64,000 bases of DNA from Moringa oleifera (Eukaryota; Streptophyta; Magnoliopsida; Brassicales; Moringaceae): assembly GCA_021397835.1 (NCBI GenBank), contig JAJFZO010000287.1, forward strand, positions 2,854,501 through 2,918,500. The letters run 5' to 3'. A model generated the notes under the pieces. That model was not told the DNA's origin and did not search any database. It worked only from the letters and a program-made list of their open reading frames with translations. The translations under genes were made by a program, and so were the position numbers. Shown here one piece after another: positions 11,356-23,942 of the stretch (position 1 is the first letter of the stretch; every line of letters begins with the position of its first letter).

Positions 11356-14150
11356 ATGGCAATTACATCATCTGTTAGTGTTACAACTATTGCAAGTGGT
11401 CCAAACTCAACCATGAGAATTCCTACTCATTTTAGTTATTAAGAAAAACCAAAAAAGTTCAATAAAAGGACTTCAAGTGATAGCAATAGAAAATCTTGTT
11501 TCATCTGATAACTTTGAATCTTACTAATGTCTTGCAAGAAGATGCCCATGTTTTGACAAAAATGAAAATGATGTGCTTATAGTGATTGTTGTGAAAATTT
11601 GGAAGCATTCAAACTTTATATGGAAGAACTACATCCTCAATGGGTTAGAGAGTACATTGTATAAAGTTTATAGTCCAATCGAAACTATCAAGGAATATCG
11701 ACTAGTGCCAATCTGTTTGAAAAGCTATAACTCATCAATTCTAAAATAATAAATAATGTTATTTCGATTTCCAGCCATCCATTATCATATTCTTTAATCC
11801 TTCCCTCTTTTGAGGCTAGTTGGTTGTGCTTTAGGTGACAAATGAGAGGTTTTTTTTTTTTCGTTTTGATTTATTTATTTGCTCTAAAACTTAATACTTG
11901 TTTTCTTATTGATTCCAGAGGCGATGACTTTTTATTTAAAATTTTTTTTAAAGACCTCAAAATAAAGAAGGGTGTGTAGGGCTTCAATAATGGCTTTCCA
12001 TCCTCTTGATCGAGATAATGGGAAAGAGCCCTATCAAGTAAAGGCCATAACCAGTCTCTTTATTTATGTAAGTATACCTTCATTTCACTGTAGGGAGCCA
12101 TTCCTCTTACTTATCTGGCCATTTTTGAACCTACTTTGTGGGGATATTTTTGGAGAAAAAAATACAAGGTAGAAGATACCAACATGAAGAATTCCATTGT
12201 TGACAGATTTCTGGAATACAAAATGATAGGTTTAAAAGCTTTCATTAGTCAAGTCCAAGAATTACAATTCACTCCACATGAAATACATGTAAAAAATGTG
12301 GTATTAAGTGAGACATTCTAAGTAGCTGCTGTAATTGAAAATTACCACTATCTTAGAAGCACTTCAAGAATTATTTGAAACACACATGCAAAGAAATGAG
12401 AATTAAGGATCTTGTTGTATGGTTAAGGATAGAGGAGGATAATTGAATATCTAAAATAGACTAAAAAACAACCCATGAAGTCCAAAGCACACCTCATGGA
12501 AGAAAATATTACAAAACACAAAAAGCAATTTGGTCAAGGTCCAAGGTAGGACAAGTGCAAGAAATTCAATTGGACATGCTATAATTTTCATAATAAATGT
12601 CATCATCCCAAAACTACCATAAAAAACTAAAACAAGGGCATTTAAACAAGAAAGAAAAGTTAGCATGCAATGTTGTTGATATAATGTTTTTGGTTGTACT
12701 GTTTAAAGCTAATTTAGTGGATAACTTTAAAGAACAGTGAGTAGATGTTGGTGCTGCTCATCATATTTATTACAATAAGAAGATGTTCTATTTTTATGTG
12801 ACAATTAATGGTGGAAAGGAAACTTTTTGTAGGCAATTCAATAAATTAAAAATTAAAGGTATTGACCAAATCATTCTTAAGATGACTTTGATGAAGAACT
12901 AATACTAAATGATGTGTTTCACGTACCAGATATTTGCAAGAACCTGATTCTTTAGATCATTGCTAAGTAAGAACAGGTTTAAGTTAGTGTTCAAATCTGA
13001 CAACTTTGTAATGACCAAGCATGAGATGTTTGTGGGCAAAGGGTATCTAACTGATGAGTTAATCAAAATGAATGTAATGATTGTGCTTTGTGATTTTGAT
13101 AATCATAAAGTTGTTACAAGTTCTTCTTATTGGGTTGAATCTTTTGATTTATGGCATCATAGACTAGAACACGTGAATTACAATTTTTTTTACATAAATT
13201 AATAAAATTAGATTTGCTACTTGCACATTGATTCTACTCGTAAGAGTGAAATACATATGGAAGCTAAATTAGTCAAGTCGCCATTTCAAATAATAGGAAG
13301 ACACATTGAACCTCCAAAATTAATTTTCAAAATATTTATGATTTAAATCTTATATAAATAAGAGGTTGTAAAAAGTATTTTATTATTTTTACTGATGATT
13401 ATATAGGATATTGTTATGTATATTTGCTATGAAGCACACATAAAGCTTTAAAAGTGTTTCAACACTATAAGAATAAGGTTGAAAAATCAACTTAACTGAA
13501 AAATAAAAGTAAGGAGGAGTCACAAAGGTGGTGATATAAGACCCCATTTGGTCCATTTTGTTTAGAACATGAGATCATTCATCAAAGTGCTGCTCTTTAT
13601 TCACTTCAATCTAATAGGATTGCTAAATGTAAGAGTTGTAAATTTAAAAAAATTATGAATTTATGTTGATAAGTTCTTGGCTATTCAAAAGCATATGGAG
13701 AGGAAAATATTATTTCTACACGTTAATTCTTAATAAAATATCTCATAAGAAGAAAGATGTAACTTCTTACGAATTATGAAAAGATCGAAAACCTTCTTAC
13801 AAATACCTGAAAATGAGGGGTTGCTAGGCTAAGGTGATTGTTCCTAATCCTAAAAAAGTGAAGATACCAAAAACTATGTTTGCATATTCATTAGGTATGC
13901 AAATAATAGTAGTGCATTTCGGTTTCTAATGCACAAATTCAACATTCTTGATATACATGAAAGTACAATTACTGAATATAGAAATGCTTCATTTTTTTGG
14001 AAACACATTCTTGTAAAGGTGTACAAGATATTTTTTCTTCTAAAAGAACCTATGACATTGCAAATAGCAATCTTCAAAAGAGTGAAGAAAAACCTAGACG
14101 AAGTGAGAGGACTAAAACATCCAAGTCAATAAGACCCAAGTTTTTAACTT
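11356..14150 (+). mobile_element. Broken Ty1/copia retrotransposon: gag to integrase, RT missing
   Basis: Dispersed, frame-shifted pieces follow the order of a copia polyprotein. A gag N-terminus begins with ATG at 11356. Gag resumes at about 12140-12330 with a stretch like KYKVEDTNMKNSIVDRFLEY, after roughly 440 bases that do not fit and may be an insertion. A GAG-pre-integrase block lies at 12960-13200 (WHHRLEHVNY), and integrase core and C-terminal parts follow at about 13250-14090 (CLEHEIIHQ; IPHKKKDVTSYEL; NIEMLHFF-type ending). Many stops and frameshifts occur. No reverse transcriptase follows and no LTRs were recognised, so this is a truncated dead copy. Confidence 0.8.
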
Positions 14151-14307
14151 AATTGTTAAATCTTTTCTTATCTAAATAATACAGTTAACAATTAAGTAAA
14201 TGCTTATGTGATGTTAAATGGGAAAAGCACTACTCCTCCGTTGCATTATTGCACTAATCTTTTTGAGATATAGAGGGCTTGCTCTTTAATCATTTAAATC
14301 TAAATGT

Positions 14308-14607
14308 AAAATCTACCTAATTATCTATCTTAATATAAAATTATAGAAATGCAGTATTAATTTCAATTTCATTTAGATTAAAACAATGGAATTTATCTAA
14401 TTTAAATTTAAATCTAAAATCAAATTCTAATTATCTAATTATCTCATGTTTAATATAAATTATAACAAGTGCAAAATTAATTTAAATCTCATTTACATTA
14501 CAAACAAGTACATTTTTCTAATTTAAATCTAATACTAAAATTACATCTAATTATCTAATTTATACTTAAAATTACATAAATACAAAATTAATGTAAAATA
14601 AATATAG
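14308..14607. repeat. Degenerate tandem repeat, about 108-121 bp period
   Basis: Three diverged units start at 14308, 14416 and 14537. Each opens with an AAAAT...CTAATTATCT-like block and contains TTAATATAAA...ATTAATTT...TCTAATTTAAATCTAA, the third being shorter. The units follow directly after the dead copia relic. Their origin is unclear; an old satellite piece or the inner repeat of an LTR are both possible. Confidence 0.5.
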
Positions 14608-15299
14608 TAAATAAATTTGACGAAATGTCATACATACCTTAAGGTTGATTCTCCAAATTAGGGTTAATTAATAACCAATATCTTCTCTTAAAATACAAAG
14701 AAAAAAATCCAACAATATATACCATTTGGATTTTTCAAAAAAAAAAAAAATCAAGTACCTAACTAAAACATACACAAAAATAAACTTACCCAAATAAACA
14801 TATACTATAAATAAACAAAAACTGCTGAAAAAATTGAAATTTTTACACAAAGAAGATAATGTACATATAATATAGATATTTTGTTAAAAAAAAACTTACC
14901 CAAAATAATTTGAAGATGATATAATGGAAGTGAAATTAGTTACATTAGTAAGAATTGAGGGAGTTACACAAAGAGAACAAAAACTCAGCGCCAGAGAAGA
15001 AGAAAGCACGAGAGAAAGAAAGAAAAGATGGAAGAAAAGAGGAACCCAAAAGTGGATTTATGGTTCCTCTTTCTCCACAGGTATGTGAAGATTGAGGGAG
15101 AAGGAAAGCTTTTTTCCACGAGTCATCTAGGACCTGTAAAGAAAAGGCTTAATAATTTATTTTTTTTAAGTTTTTCATCATTGGTCTTCATACACCAATG
15201 GAGAAATATATTTTTTTTCATAATTTTTCTTCACAAGTTTTTTACACCTATTAAAAAAAACTTTTTTTCATAGTTCTTTCAAGAAGAGTGAAGAATTAA

Positions 15300-17620
15300 G
15301 TATTAACTATTATCCTTTTTCTTGTAGTGATATCATAGTTGATAACCTCCTTTGATTACCTACATCTTAATTAGTTACAGCTTATTACAAAGATTGAAGA
15401 TAGTTAGTGGCAAGATACTTTTCTTTGTGGTCTTATTGGTGAATTGCAATAAGGAAGATTAGCTCAAAATCCTTATACATTGTTTAGTGGCTTTTACGAG
15501 GGAAGAGCAATTAGTGATTGGTAATAATGGCTACTTGAAACTTAAAGTATTACAACTCCTTCACGATTCTTCTACTAGAGGAAATTTAGGGTCAGAAAAA
15601 GGTTGAAGCTTTTTTTTTATTGGAAAGGTAAAATATGTGAGGAATTACGTTAAGTTTTTTATGATTTGTCAAACTTAGAAACCCAAAAATTTTAGTATAT
15701 CGGGTTTACTTAGCCCTTGCCAATTCTAAAAGGCATATGTATTGATACTATTATGGACTTTATAGAACATCTTCCTAAATATTAAGGCAAAGAAGTAGTT
15801 ATGGTGGTGGTTGATTGTCGTAGTCAGTATGCTCACTTTTCACCTTTAAACCACCCTTATTCTACTACCATTGTTCCTCAGTTGTTCTTGATAAGATCTT
15901 CAAATTGCATAGTCTTCCTGGTTCCATAATGAGTGATAAAGCACCAATATACATTAGTGCTTTTTAAGAGAAGTTGTTCAAATTATAGGGTATTAACTAG
16001 TTGAAATCTACCTCTTGTTAACTAGTTGAAATCCACCTCTTATCACTCTCAAATGGATAGGCAATTCGAGGTTATTGATTAGTGCTTAGAGACCTATTTG
16101 CGATGTATGACTAATGATCATCCTAAACAGTGGTTAAAGTGGCTTCCTTAGCTGAATAATGGTACAATACTAACTACCATTAGTCATAACTGAACTTTCT
16201 GATGAAGGTCCGAATGTGAGAAGAATTTTTTTTGCCTTGGAAATTCTTTTGATAAAGAAAAATAAGGATTCACCACTAATTTTTGTTTTGTAATGTGATT
16301 GGCCACTAGTTTTATTTTAAAAATTTTCTTTATTTTGAAAGAGAAGATATGAAGTCTATTTAAAACTACGAAGTAGTTTTACTTTACCAGATGATTTGGA
16401 ATCGAGAGTCAGTTAAACATAGGGAAGGATTAGCACCTATACTAGCGCCCAAGAATTGGTACCACTTAAATAGAATGATCTCGCATCTTTAATTTTTAAT
16501 AATTTGAAGTTGATCCTGAAATATTATAATGTAAAAAATCTCAAGATAAATTTATTATATAGTTTATGCAAAAATCTCAGAATCTAATCAATACTAGATG
16601 TTTAATTCAAAAAACAAATATGTTTTAATTTACAAATCCAAATATGAAGTTCATCAAATCTCATTCTTTGAAATAATTTTTGAAAAAATATGAAAATGCA
16701 TTACAAAATTTACAAAATTAATGAACAATGAACATAAAGTAATGTTAAAAAATCATCTTTTCATTCATTTTTTTAATTTAATTATAAGAAAGTAATACCT
16801 TCAATACAATTCTTGCCATTTTGTCAAACAATAGGCAAATAACATTAAAAGAGCTTCCTAGGGAAAGATTCTAATCTTCACAATGCTAGCTTGTGGTAGT
16901 CAACTACTAAGATTTGGAGATATGGCTGTCTAGAGATGTAGAGATGCAAAAATCTAGAATGATTTGGCTATAACTGCTTTAATATAGAGAGTAACAGAGA
17001 TCTAAAGATCTTTCACTATGATTTGGAAGTTTTTCGATGATTGCAGATGCAAATTATAGAGATTATAGATTACAAATATCTCAATATGCAAGTATATAAG
17101 TGATTTCGATTGATTGTCAATGGATTGCTTGATTCGTGGCTGACTAATTCTCGATTGATTGATCTAGAAATGTGTTCCTTTGTTGATTGATGCATTTCTA
17201 CCAAGATCTAGAGGTCTAGTTATAGGAAAGAAAAATGGGTTAAGGTTCATCAAAATTTGCTACGAGATAAGGATGAACTATAATGCAATCAACCTAATCT
17301 TGAAATTCAAAATTCTGTCACTAGATAATGTGTGCTCTTTGCGAATGAGATTGAGATTAACCAAATCTAGTAATTCAAAATATTTTCATTGTAATGTAAA
17401 AAAAAGGAACACAGTGTCCAAATGCTCTCTATGCAAACTCCATTAAGAGTCTTCCACTAGTTCCTTGAGCTATTGTGATTCTTCCCCTCTAAGCCAAGGT
17501 GTTAGTTGAACAGTTTAACTTGCCTTTTGAAGATGTTACTTGGGAGTTCTTATTTGACATTGAGAGTAGGTTTTCTCATGTCAACCTTGTGGACAGGGTT
17601 TAAAGATGAGACTGTTATGA
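15300..17620 (+). mobile_element. Broken Ty3/gypsy chromovirus: integrase and chromodomain pieces
   Basis: From about 15340 to 16190 the + strand encodes, with frameshifts, a gypsy integrase: an H/C zinc-finger region (FFYWKGK... FVKxCxxC-like), then TIMDFIEHLPK, EVVMVVVD, LPGSIMSDKAP and SYHSQMD-type blocks. A chromodomain C-terminus reappears at about 17500-17600 (NLPFEDVTWEFLFDIESRF), so the element is a chromovirus, possibly of the Reina or Tekay type. A 25-bp direct duplication at 15993-16042 shifts the frame. The roughly 1.3 kb between the two coding pieces is foreign and holds LTR-like sequence. RT and the 5' LTR are missing. Confidence 0.8.
16360..17440 (+). mobile_element. LTR-like insert (Tat/Ogre-type signature) inside the chromovirus relic
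   Basis: The stretch around 16395-16465 carries GAGAGTCAGTTAAACAT followed by GGATTAGCACC and GCGCCCAAGAATTGGTACC. This resembles a signature of Tat-type gypsy LTRs; a related copy (GAGTCGGTTACGTGTGAG) is at 29055. It lies between integrase and chromodomain pieces of the chromovirus, which suggests a nested insertion. The borders and target duplication are not resolved. Confidence 0.4.
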
Positions 17621-17900
17621 TGACGGAATTTTTAGTTATGTCATTTTCGATATTAAGTTAGTCATTTTAGTGACTGTAGAACTAGGCACAGTCATACTTT
17701 GATTAGGGACCTCATATTCTGTTATGTATTACATGTTGCCATGAGCTGGAGGTGATGATGACCATTATATATTAGGCATTCCCTCATGTGTTGAATATTT
17801 TAGAATGATAATAAAATTGATTTTTATTCCTCTCTTAATATTCTTTCTCTCTCTATGTTTCTTTTTGTCAAACAAACCCATTTTAGCTACAGCACATCCT
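17613..17900 (+). repeat. Possible 3' LTR start of the chromovirus relic
   Basis: Shortly after the chromodomain the sequence TGTTATGATGACGG begins, which could be the TG start of a 3' LTR, with a TATA-like ATTATATATTAG at about 17763. No matching 5' LTR is left in the window, so the call rests on position and the TG start only. Confidence 0.3.
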
Positions 17901-19574
17901 TTACACAGAAAATGGTTTTATAGAATAACTAGTTAAGAAGTGTAACAATTAAATAATACAACAATTTTCTAATGAATTATTCAATTTATCCTAGGTTACT
18001 ATCTCATTAGAGAACGTCATATTAAAATTTCAAAATTTTTTGAGTCATAAATAATGAGTTATTAATTTTTATTAAAATGCCGTCATATTTTTCTTCAGAA
18101 GATAGTTTTGACATGAATAAAGAGAAATTTGAGTTAAATAACTTAGAGACCTTTAAAATTGTTAAACTCCTACAAAATAGATGTAAGGTCACGTTCTTAA
18201 ATATTCTCATAGAAACTCATCAAAAACAAATTGAAAAAATAGTTTCTTGATTATCTTTTTCATGGCATATAATATATCAATCACTCCAGAATTACATCTT
18301 GTCATATGTAGATTTGCATAGAAATTTAAAGAAGGCTTTAATATCATTATTAGGATTATACATACATCATATAAAGGATTGGCAATGAATAACAGAATTT
18401 TTATAATCTTAAACCCCATGATCATCAATGAATTCCATATACAAACACATGTAAATTACGAAAGGTTGCAAGAACACTTACTTTCAACAAAGCATAACCG
18501 GTTTAGAGGTATTATGGTGTGTTGTTGAATTTGGTTTATTTGTTGAAGAACTCTCCAAGTTACCTAAGTATGTAGCTTTTAATAGTGATCCATACAAAAA
18601 ATTTGAGAAGTATCTTCTAAAAATTAGGAACCACTATTATCGAATGTGTACTAACATTTCATCTATTTATGTTTTCTCTTAACTCATAAGAAAACTCTCT
18701 ATAAATTTTTTCACAAATGCATTCATTTTTTATACTAAGTGGTCGGTCATGTATCCTTAATCTAATTAAGGTTTACATGTCAAATTTTCACTTATTACCA
18801 TTGGGTCCTTTTAAGTGTATTTGAATTAAATCCAAAAATTTTAATTTAATTAAATCAAGTCTCACTTGATTAATCCCATTTTAATTATCTCAAATTATTC
18901 TTAATGTGTGACTTATTAGGTTCTTAATATGTTGGTAATAGATATGAACAAGTAGTTCCCTACTATTTAAATTTGTATGAATTAAACCATTTAATTCATA
19001 ATTGATTCACTAATCAATCCTTTATATTTATTGATCAAGATTGACATCTAGTAATGTGTCATGGCCATCCAAATATTAAGAAGAGTCAAATAGGAAAATT
19101 CAGCTTTAACCTTTTAGTAATGGTCTTAATCAACACAATATACTCCTTTCATCACAACATCTCAATTGTACTAGTGCATGGAACAGTGTCTATACTATGT
19201 GTATTAACTCTTGTATCATCAAACCATTAACATTAAAAATGAATTTTGAATCATAATTTCTAAGTCCATTTAGCTTTGATCAAAGACTTAACTAGTTAAT
19301 TGATTTCACAAGAATGTGGAAATGTTAGTCATTCCCTTAGCGTGATGAAGATCCTATCTTGGACATTCCTATAACTTCATATGATTCATCATATATCTAA
19401 CCACCACCATACGAGGCATCCATGGTTAGGAATCATGGTAAAATTAATGATACCAAAGCATACCACTGGTCATATAAATTAGACAATGTCCTTATGTCTA
19501 CAAATCACTTATTTAACCATCAAATGAGAATATTGTCATACACAGTTAACTAAACTACCTTATGACATTCTTAT
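17900..19574. repeat. Old repeat-like host DNA around the nested copia element
   Basis: No gene is visible. The part from about 18640 to 19574 reads like an old LTR sequence (for example TTCTTAATATGTTGGTAATAGATATGAACAAGTAGTTCCC at 18932-18970) and continues after the copia element at 23943. Without a second copy in the window the class cannot be fixed. Confidence 0.3.
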
Positions 19575-19949
19575 TGTTAAGTATGTGTGGAGACCAATTA
19601 ACATGTAGAAGGGTATTTTGGAGTTTTTATATAGGTATTGTCAGCTCTAGGCTTTATTTTATAAAGGAAGATTTCTACATATGTCTATAAAGAGAGTCCT
19701 AGACTTCATTATAATAAAGATAGAGTTAGAGAGAAAACAAGTTGTCACTCTTATAATTCATTTTTTAAGTAAAAACATTTTTTACGGTGGCTGCAAAGTG
19801 GATGTAGCACTTAATTGAGGGTGAACCACTATAAATCATTATTCTTATGATTGTTTAGTTTCTTCTTATGTTAATTATTATTACTTTTGGGTTTTAAGGA
19901 TTTAAATTTAATTCCATCAATTAGAGATTTGATATTTAAATTTCCAGCA
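19575..19949 (+). repeat. 5' LTR of the 4.4-kb copia element
   Basis: Begins TGTTAAGTATGTGTGG and ends TTTCCAGCA, followed directly by the tRNA-Met primer-binding site. It aligns along its length with 23604-23942 with many substitutions and small gaps; shared landmarks include the opening TTAAGTATGTGT, TTATTATAAT..., ATGATTGTTT and ATTAGAGATTTGATATT near the end. Confidence 0.85.
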
Positions 19950-22900
19950 GCTAGTATCAAAGCTTTGTGTTTTAAGATTGAAAGTAATGGGTAGCAAAGA
20001 AAATTCATCATATAGCATCATCAAGTTTGATGGTACAAACTATGCCTTCTAAAGAATGCAAATAAAAAATTATTTATATGGAAAAAAGCTACATGAACCA
20101 CTCTTAAGTCAAAAGCCTAAAAATACTTAGAAAGTAATTAGAATCTCTTTGATAGACAAGTGTTGGGGGTTATTCAGCTGATACTGTCAAAAAATGTTGC
20201 TCACAATATGGCAAAATAGAAAACAATGATGGGTCTGATGAAGGTAATTCTATACCAACTCATCTTAATGAGTTCAATACTATTTTTAATCGGTTGTCTT
20301 CTGCTGAGATTGACTTCAATAATGAGGTACATACTTTGATACTTATGGCATCACTACCAAATAGTTGTGAACTTACGAGGGCGATAATTAGTAATTCCGT
20401 TGGGAATACAAAATTGAATTTCAATGTTGTTCATGATCGATTTCTTGCTAAAAAAATTCATAAAATTGATTCTGGTGAAACATCGATTTCAAATTTTGCC
20501 CTAAATATCAATAGCAACTGAAGAGGAATTGATAGAAATTCTAATCATAATGAGAAAAAATCTAAGTTAAGGAAACGAAAAAGAAAGTCTAGATTTGGAA
20601 GAAATCTAGAATGTTGGAACTGTAGGAAATTGGGTTACATGGAGAAGGATTATCGGTCACTGAAGAAAAAAACTAAAAACAAATATAATATTGCAAATGC
20701 TACCATAAATGAGGTAGAGGATGCATTACTTCTTGTTATTGATAGTCCTCTCAAGTCTTGGGTTTTAGATTCTAGGGCTTTGGATTTCGGGGCATCTTTT
20801 CATACCACTACACATAGCAGAATAATGGAGAATTACATTACTGGTAATTATGGGAAAGTTTATTTTGCTGATAGAGAACTTTTGAATATTATTGGTATGG
20901 TGATGTTAAATTAAAGATGCTAAATGAGAATATCTAAAAGATTCAAAAGGTGAGACATGTGCCAAAGTTGATAAGAAATCTAATTATGTGAAAGTTGCAT
21001 CCTTGGCAAACAGAAAAAAGATTGGCTTTTCTAAAGTAAGAAAGAAGTTAAAGTAGAGAAAACTAGAGTTAGTTCATATAGATATATAGAGGCTTTAAAC
21101 TATGATATCTTTTGAAGGGTCTAGCTACTACATGACATTCATTGATGACTTAACTAGAAAGATATGAATTTATTTTCTTAAGAATAAATATGATGTGTTT
21201 GATACTTTCAAAAAATGAAAAGTTATGTTTGAAAATGAAATCAATCTTAAAGTTAAGTATTTAAGATCTTATAATTATGAAGAATATATTATCGGGGATT
21301 CCAAATGATTTTATGCTAATAATGCAATCAAAATAAAAGAGATTATTCCTTGATTACCTCAACTGAATGGTGTTGCAGAAAGGATGAATAGGACATTGAA
21401 TGAGTATTCAAGGAGTACGAGAATTCACATAAAGTTGCCTAAGGCATTTTAGACAAATGTAGCTAACACTGCAACCTATCTAATCAATAAAGGTCTTTCA
21501 ATTCCTTTAGATTGCAGAATAAATGAGAAGGTTTGAAGTGATAAAAAGGTAAATTTGTCTTTTCTAAGAATATTTTATTGCTTATCTTATGTTCATATTG
21601 TTATTACTGTTAGAGGTAAACTTGACCCTAAATTTTAAAAATATTTTTTCTTTTAGATGTGGTGATAACGAGTTTGCTTATTATTTTTGAGATACCCAAA
21701 ATAAAAAAATCATTAAGAGCATGGATGTAATCTTCAATGAGCAAATTTTGCACAAGGATAATTTAAGCAAAAGTTTAAAAGTAACAAATTTTAAGGTAAA
21801 AGTGTCTAAAGTAGTCCATTTAAGAGATATTTCAGTGAACTAATTGTAATAGAATACTCAGGAAGTTGAATATTATATTGCTCAAGAAAATCAAGAAAGT
21901 ATAACTGTACAAGTAAATCCAACTACTCATGTGACAATGTGAGAAGATCTTCCAAGATTGTAAAATCACCATAAAGATTTTCACCATCTTTGAACTACAT
22001 CTTGCTGATTGATAGGGGTGAACTAGAGAGCTTTGATGAAGCTATCTAGGTTGATGAATCAATCAAATGCAAGTCAGCCATGAAAGATAAGATGGATTCC
22101 TTAATGAGTAATCAAACTTGGAGTTGGCAGCTCCATTGCAAGGAAAATAGGCCTTGCAAAATAAGTGAGTTTACCAAATAAAAGAAAAACATGATGATAA
22201 TAAGCGGTATAAAGCAAGGTTAGTAGTTAAAGGCTTTCAATAAAAAGAATGTATTGACTACATAGATTTTCTCTTTATTAGTTAAGTTGACTATAATCAG
22301 AATAATGCTTAGGTTAGTGGATGGATAAGGACGATTTACATTTATAGCAAATGGATGAAAAAATAGCTTTTCTTCATGGTGATTTGAAGGAAGAAATTTA
22401 CCTGCATCAGCTACAAAGATTTGAAGTTAAAGGTATGGAGAGAATGGCGTGCAGACTTGTTTAGTTTGTATATGTTAAAATAAGCTCCTAGACAATAGTA
22501 CAAGGAGTTTGACAACTTCATGAGTGACAATAGTTTCTTAATCTGATAAGCAGACTATTGTTATTATGTCAAGAGATATGATAACTCTTACATTATACTA
22601 TTATTATATGTTGATGATCTGTTAATTATTAGAGTCAATTTGTATAAGATAGAAAAATTAAAGAGTAAGCTTTCAAAAAAATTTGCTATGAAGGATTTAG
22701 GTTCTGTTAAACAAATCCTTGGATGAGAATTATGAGAGAAAAAGGAAGTCTCAAGCTATTTTAAGAAAAATACATTAAGAAAGTGCTTGCTAGATCTAGA
22801 ATGGAAAATGCCAAGTAAGCACACCTTTCGCTAGTCACTTCAGATTACCCAAAAGTTAGTCTCCTTCATATGATGATAAGATTGCATATATGGACAAGTG

Positions 22901-23603
22901 CATTATGCTTTTGCTATTGGGAGTCTAATGTATGCCATAGTGTGTATAATAACAAACATAGCATATGCAATGGGAGTTGTTAGTAAGTACATTAGCAATC
23001 GAGGAAAACAACATTAGGAAATAGATAAATGAATTTTTAGGTATTTGACGGATACAACAGATTTAGCTTTGTATTTGAAAAAAAAAAACAAACTTGAGTT
23101 TACATGGTTATGCTGATGATATAAATAGCAAAAAAAAGTACTACTGGGCATGTTTACACATTTGGTGGTACTATTATTAGTTGGATGTCTAAGCTACAGA
23201 AGATAGTTGTATTTTCTACCACAAAGGCATAATATATTGCACTTTAAAAAGCAAGCAATAAGATAATATGATTATTATTTTTTCAAGATGAACTAGGGTA
23301 TAAGTTTGAAAAAAAAATATGTTGCATTGTGACAGCCAGAGTATCATTTATTTGATAAAGAATCATATATATCATGCTAGGATAAAACATATATAAGTCA
23401 GATATCACTTTATAAGATCACTTATCACTTGAAAAGATACAAGAAAGTTAGAGTCCAACTAATATGTTGACTAAGGTTGTAACAATCGAGAAACAATATT
23501 GTGTACAACTTTAGTAGGATTTCTCAACTGCTAATTAAAAAGTCATAACTATTGCAGGTCGAGAAAATAATTGTGATAATGAATTAGTCTCTCAGTGAGA
23601 GAT

Positions 23604-23942
23604 TGTTAAGTATGTGTAAAAACCAATTTACACAAAAAGGTATTTTAGGATTTTTCACACATGTATTATTAGCTTTAAGCGTTATTATATAAGCTAAGAG
23701 ATTTAAAGAGAGAATCTTAACTTTGTTATAATAAAAAAAAAGTTTGAGAAAAAATAAATTATCTCTTTTGTAATTTATTTTTCATGACGAAAAAGTTTCT
23801 TAATCTATAAAGTGAATGTAACTATAAATTTTGTATTTTTATGATTGTTTGATTTCTTTTTATATTAATTATTATTATTTTTAAATTTTAAAAATTTAAA
23901 TTTAATTCATCAATTAGAGATTTGATATTCAAATTCCCAACA
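23604..23942 (+). repeat. 3' LTR of the 4.4-kb copia element
   Basis: Begins TGTTAAGTATGTGTAA and ends CCCAACA. It is preceded by a degraded polypurine tract (AGTGAGAGAT, 23594-23603) and followed by CTTAC, near-identical to the CTTAT before the 5' LTR. It is about 36 bases shorter than the 5' copy because of small deletions. Confidence 0.85.

Larger units (their letters stand above)
19575..23942 (+). mobile_element. Ty1/copia retrotransposon, full length but inactive
   Basis: The element has two related LTRs, TG...CA ends, a primer-binding site matching initiator tRNA-Met (CTAGTATCAAAGC at 19951) and flanks CTTAT/CTTAC that look like a 5-bp target duplication with one change. The internal order is copia-like. 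Gag starts with ATG at 19987. A zinc-knuckle region at about 20600 reads CWNCRKLGYMEKDY, with the His and last Cys replaced by Tyr. A protease region at about 20750-20810 lacks the D-S-G motif. Integrase is at about 21050-21560 (LPQLNGVAERMNRT), RT at about 22060-22700 and RNase H at about 23090-23240 ending near SKLQKIVVFSTT. Stops are frequent throughout, so it cannot make its proteins. The layout resembles the TNT1/Tork group. Confidence 0.9.

Noticed and set aside
15028..15273. 81-codon ORF after a purine-rich leader, with a possible splice donor after codon 19
   Set aside because: The context looks gene-like, but the peptide matches no family known to me, becomes low-complexity and lies between two dead retrotransposons. 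Transcript data would be needed.
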